Assembly (NCBI GenBank): GCA_022826205.1
Contig: JAJDVJ010000110.1
Span: 1 to 64,000 of the forward strand
DNA: 64,000 nt
Origin: Silicimonas sp.
Lineage (GTDB): Bacteria > Pseudomonadota > Alphaproteobacteria > Rhodobacterales > Rhodobacteraceae
Direction of reading: 5' to 3'
Positions 63,433-64,000 of this stretch are shown piece by piece. The notes under the pieces were generated by a model. It was not told the DNA's origin. It did not search any database and saw nothing but the letters and a program-made list of their open reading frames with translations. The translations under genes were made by a program, and so were the position numbers. Every line of letters starts with the position of its first letter. Within the stretch, counting starts at the first letter, position 1.

Positions 63433-64000
63433 TCAGCAGTCGAGCGTCCGCTCCCGTTCCCAGTCTGTCAGGTGACGGGAATAGCTGTTCCACTCATCCG
63501 TTTTCAGCTTCAGGTAAGCAGCCGTGAATTCGTCTCCAAGCGCGCGATTGAATTCCGTGTCCGCTTCAAGCGCCCGTAGGGCATCCAAGAGATTCAGCGG
63601 CAGCTTGCCGGCATTCTTGAGCTTCTCCGGTTCCGCGTAGGCATCGAAGTCCATGCGTTTTCCGGGGTTGGCCTTCTTCGCGATCCCAAGGCGACCGGCG
63701 GCCAATATGCCTGCCATCAGGAGATATGGATTGGCCGCTCCATCGGCGAGCCGAAGCTCGATGCGTCCTGCATCGGGAATGCGAATCATGTGAGTCCGAT
63801 TGTTGCCGCCGTAAGTGATCGCGTTCGGTGACCAGGTGGCTCCCGACGTAGTCGTCGGCGCGTTAATGCGCTTGTAGCTGTTCACAGTGGGATTGCCGAG
63901 CGCGGCAAGCGCCGGAGCGTGCTTCATCAACCCGCCGATGAAGTGATGGCATGTCTTGGACAGGCCCATTTCGTCCTTCTTGTCGGCGAAATGGTTTTTC
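63433..64000 (-). CDS. Type III glutamine synthetase / gamma-glutamylmethylamide synthetase (GmaS-like), C-terminal part
   Basis: 188 residues are readable from the right edge; the N-terminus is outside. 'FIGGLMKHAPALAALGNPTV', 'NSYKRINAPTTTSGATWSPN' and 'GRIELRLADGAANPYLLMAG' are GS motifs of the active-site end. The end 'HLTDWERERTLDC' is typical of the GSIII/GmaS family. GmaS joins methylamine to glutamate with ATP as the first step of the N-methylglutamate route, which suits the neighbouring tmm/tdm genes and MgsABC-like series. Ordinary GSIII (GlnT) cannot be excluded. The P450 gene follows immediately. Confidence 0.85.
   Translation of the reverse strand, partial: KNHFADKKDEMGLSKTCHHFIGGLMKHAPALAALGNPTVNSYKRINAPTTTSGATWSPNAITYGGNNRTHMIRIPDAGRIELRLADGAANPYLLMAGILAAGRLGIAKKANPGKRMDFDAYAEPEKLKNAGKLPLNLLDALRALEADTEFNRALGDEFTAAYLKLKTDEWNSYSRHLTDWERERTLDC

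Overview
The window looks like chromosomal DNA of a GC-rich alphaproteobacterium with a partly methylotrophic, marine (roseobacter-like) lifestyle. Pointers are a trimethylamine monooxygenase (Tmm), a fused-permease TMAO ABC transporter and TMAO demethylase (Tdm), heterotetrameric sarcosine oxidase, NAD-linked tungsten/molybdenum formate dehydrogenase beside formate-tetrahydrofolate ligase, and a RutR-controlled reductive pyrimidine pathway. No rRNA, tRNA or CRISPR array was recognised. Genus assignment is inference.

Layout. 0-1.2 kb: the N-terminus of a tyrosine integrase runs off the left edge, followed by a toxin-antitoxin pair whose toxin is frameshifted; this resembles the edge of a mobile element. 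1.4-8.8 kb: LysR regulator, a NuoE-NuoF fusion subunit and the catalytic subunit of formate dehydrogenase, and Fhs. 9.4-19.7 kb: reductive pyrimidine degradation (PreT, PreA, dihydropyrimidinase, beta-ureidopropionase), the TetR regulator RutR with a near-perfect RutR operator, and an ABC importer of the NMT1/ThiY type. 19.9-26.2 kb: an oppositely oriented taurine/sulfonate-type ABC importer with an unusually large permease, an IS630-type transposase remnant and an FAD amine oxidoreductase. 26.8-32.1 kb: a Liv-type (branched-chain amino acid/amide) ABC importer plus a small co-transcribed protein of unknown function. 32.3-33.2 kb: a PrlF-YhaV toxin-antitoxin module with clear operators. 33.4-38.4 kb: a third SsuABC-like importer with two permeases, a FadR-type GntR regulator and a fumarylacetoacetate-hydrolase-family enzyme.

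38.5-64 kb is the most interesting part, a methylated-amine region: SoxBDAG (minus strand), a GlxA/GbdR/SouR-like AraC regulator, a class I amidotransferase and a GntR regulator. A long plus-strand series then follows: FAD oxidoreductase, glutamine synthetase (with an in-frame amber codon), three GlxBCD/MgsABC-like glutamate-synthase pieces, an unknown 137-aa protein, a nitrilase-family amidase, an unknown 196-aa protein, Tmm, TmoX, TmoV, TmoW and Tdm. On the opposite strand a type III glutamine synthetase (GmaS-like, cut by the right edge) is followed, one base after its stop, by a cytochrome P450.

How the genes fit together (inference from families): trimethylamine is oxidised by Tmm, imported TMAO is demethylated by Tdm to dimethylamine and formaldehyde, lower methylamines could enter the gamma-glutamylmethylamide/N-methylglutamate route (GmaS, MgsABC-like), sarcosine-type N-methyl groups are oxidised by SoxBDAG, and C1 units leave through folate, Fhs and formate dehydrogenase. 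The other transport operons supply nitrogen-rich small molecules (pyrimidines, amides, sulfonates). Dimethylamine monooxygenase and N-methylglutamate dehydrogenase as such are not seen, unless the Sox-like tetramer serves as the latter.
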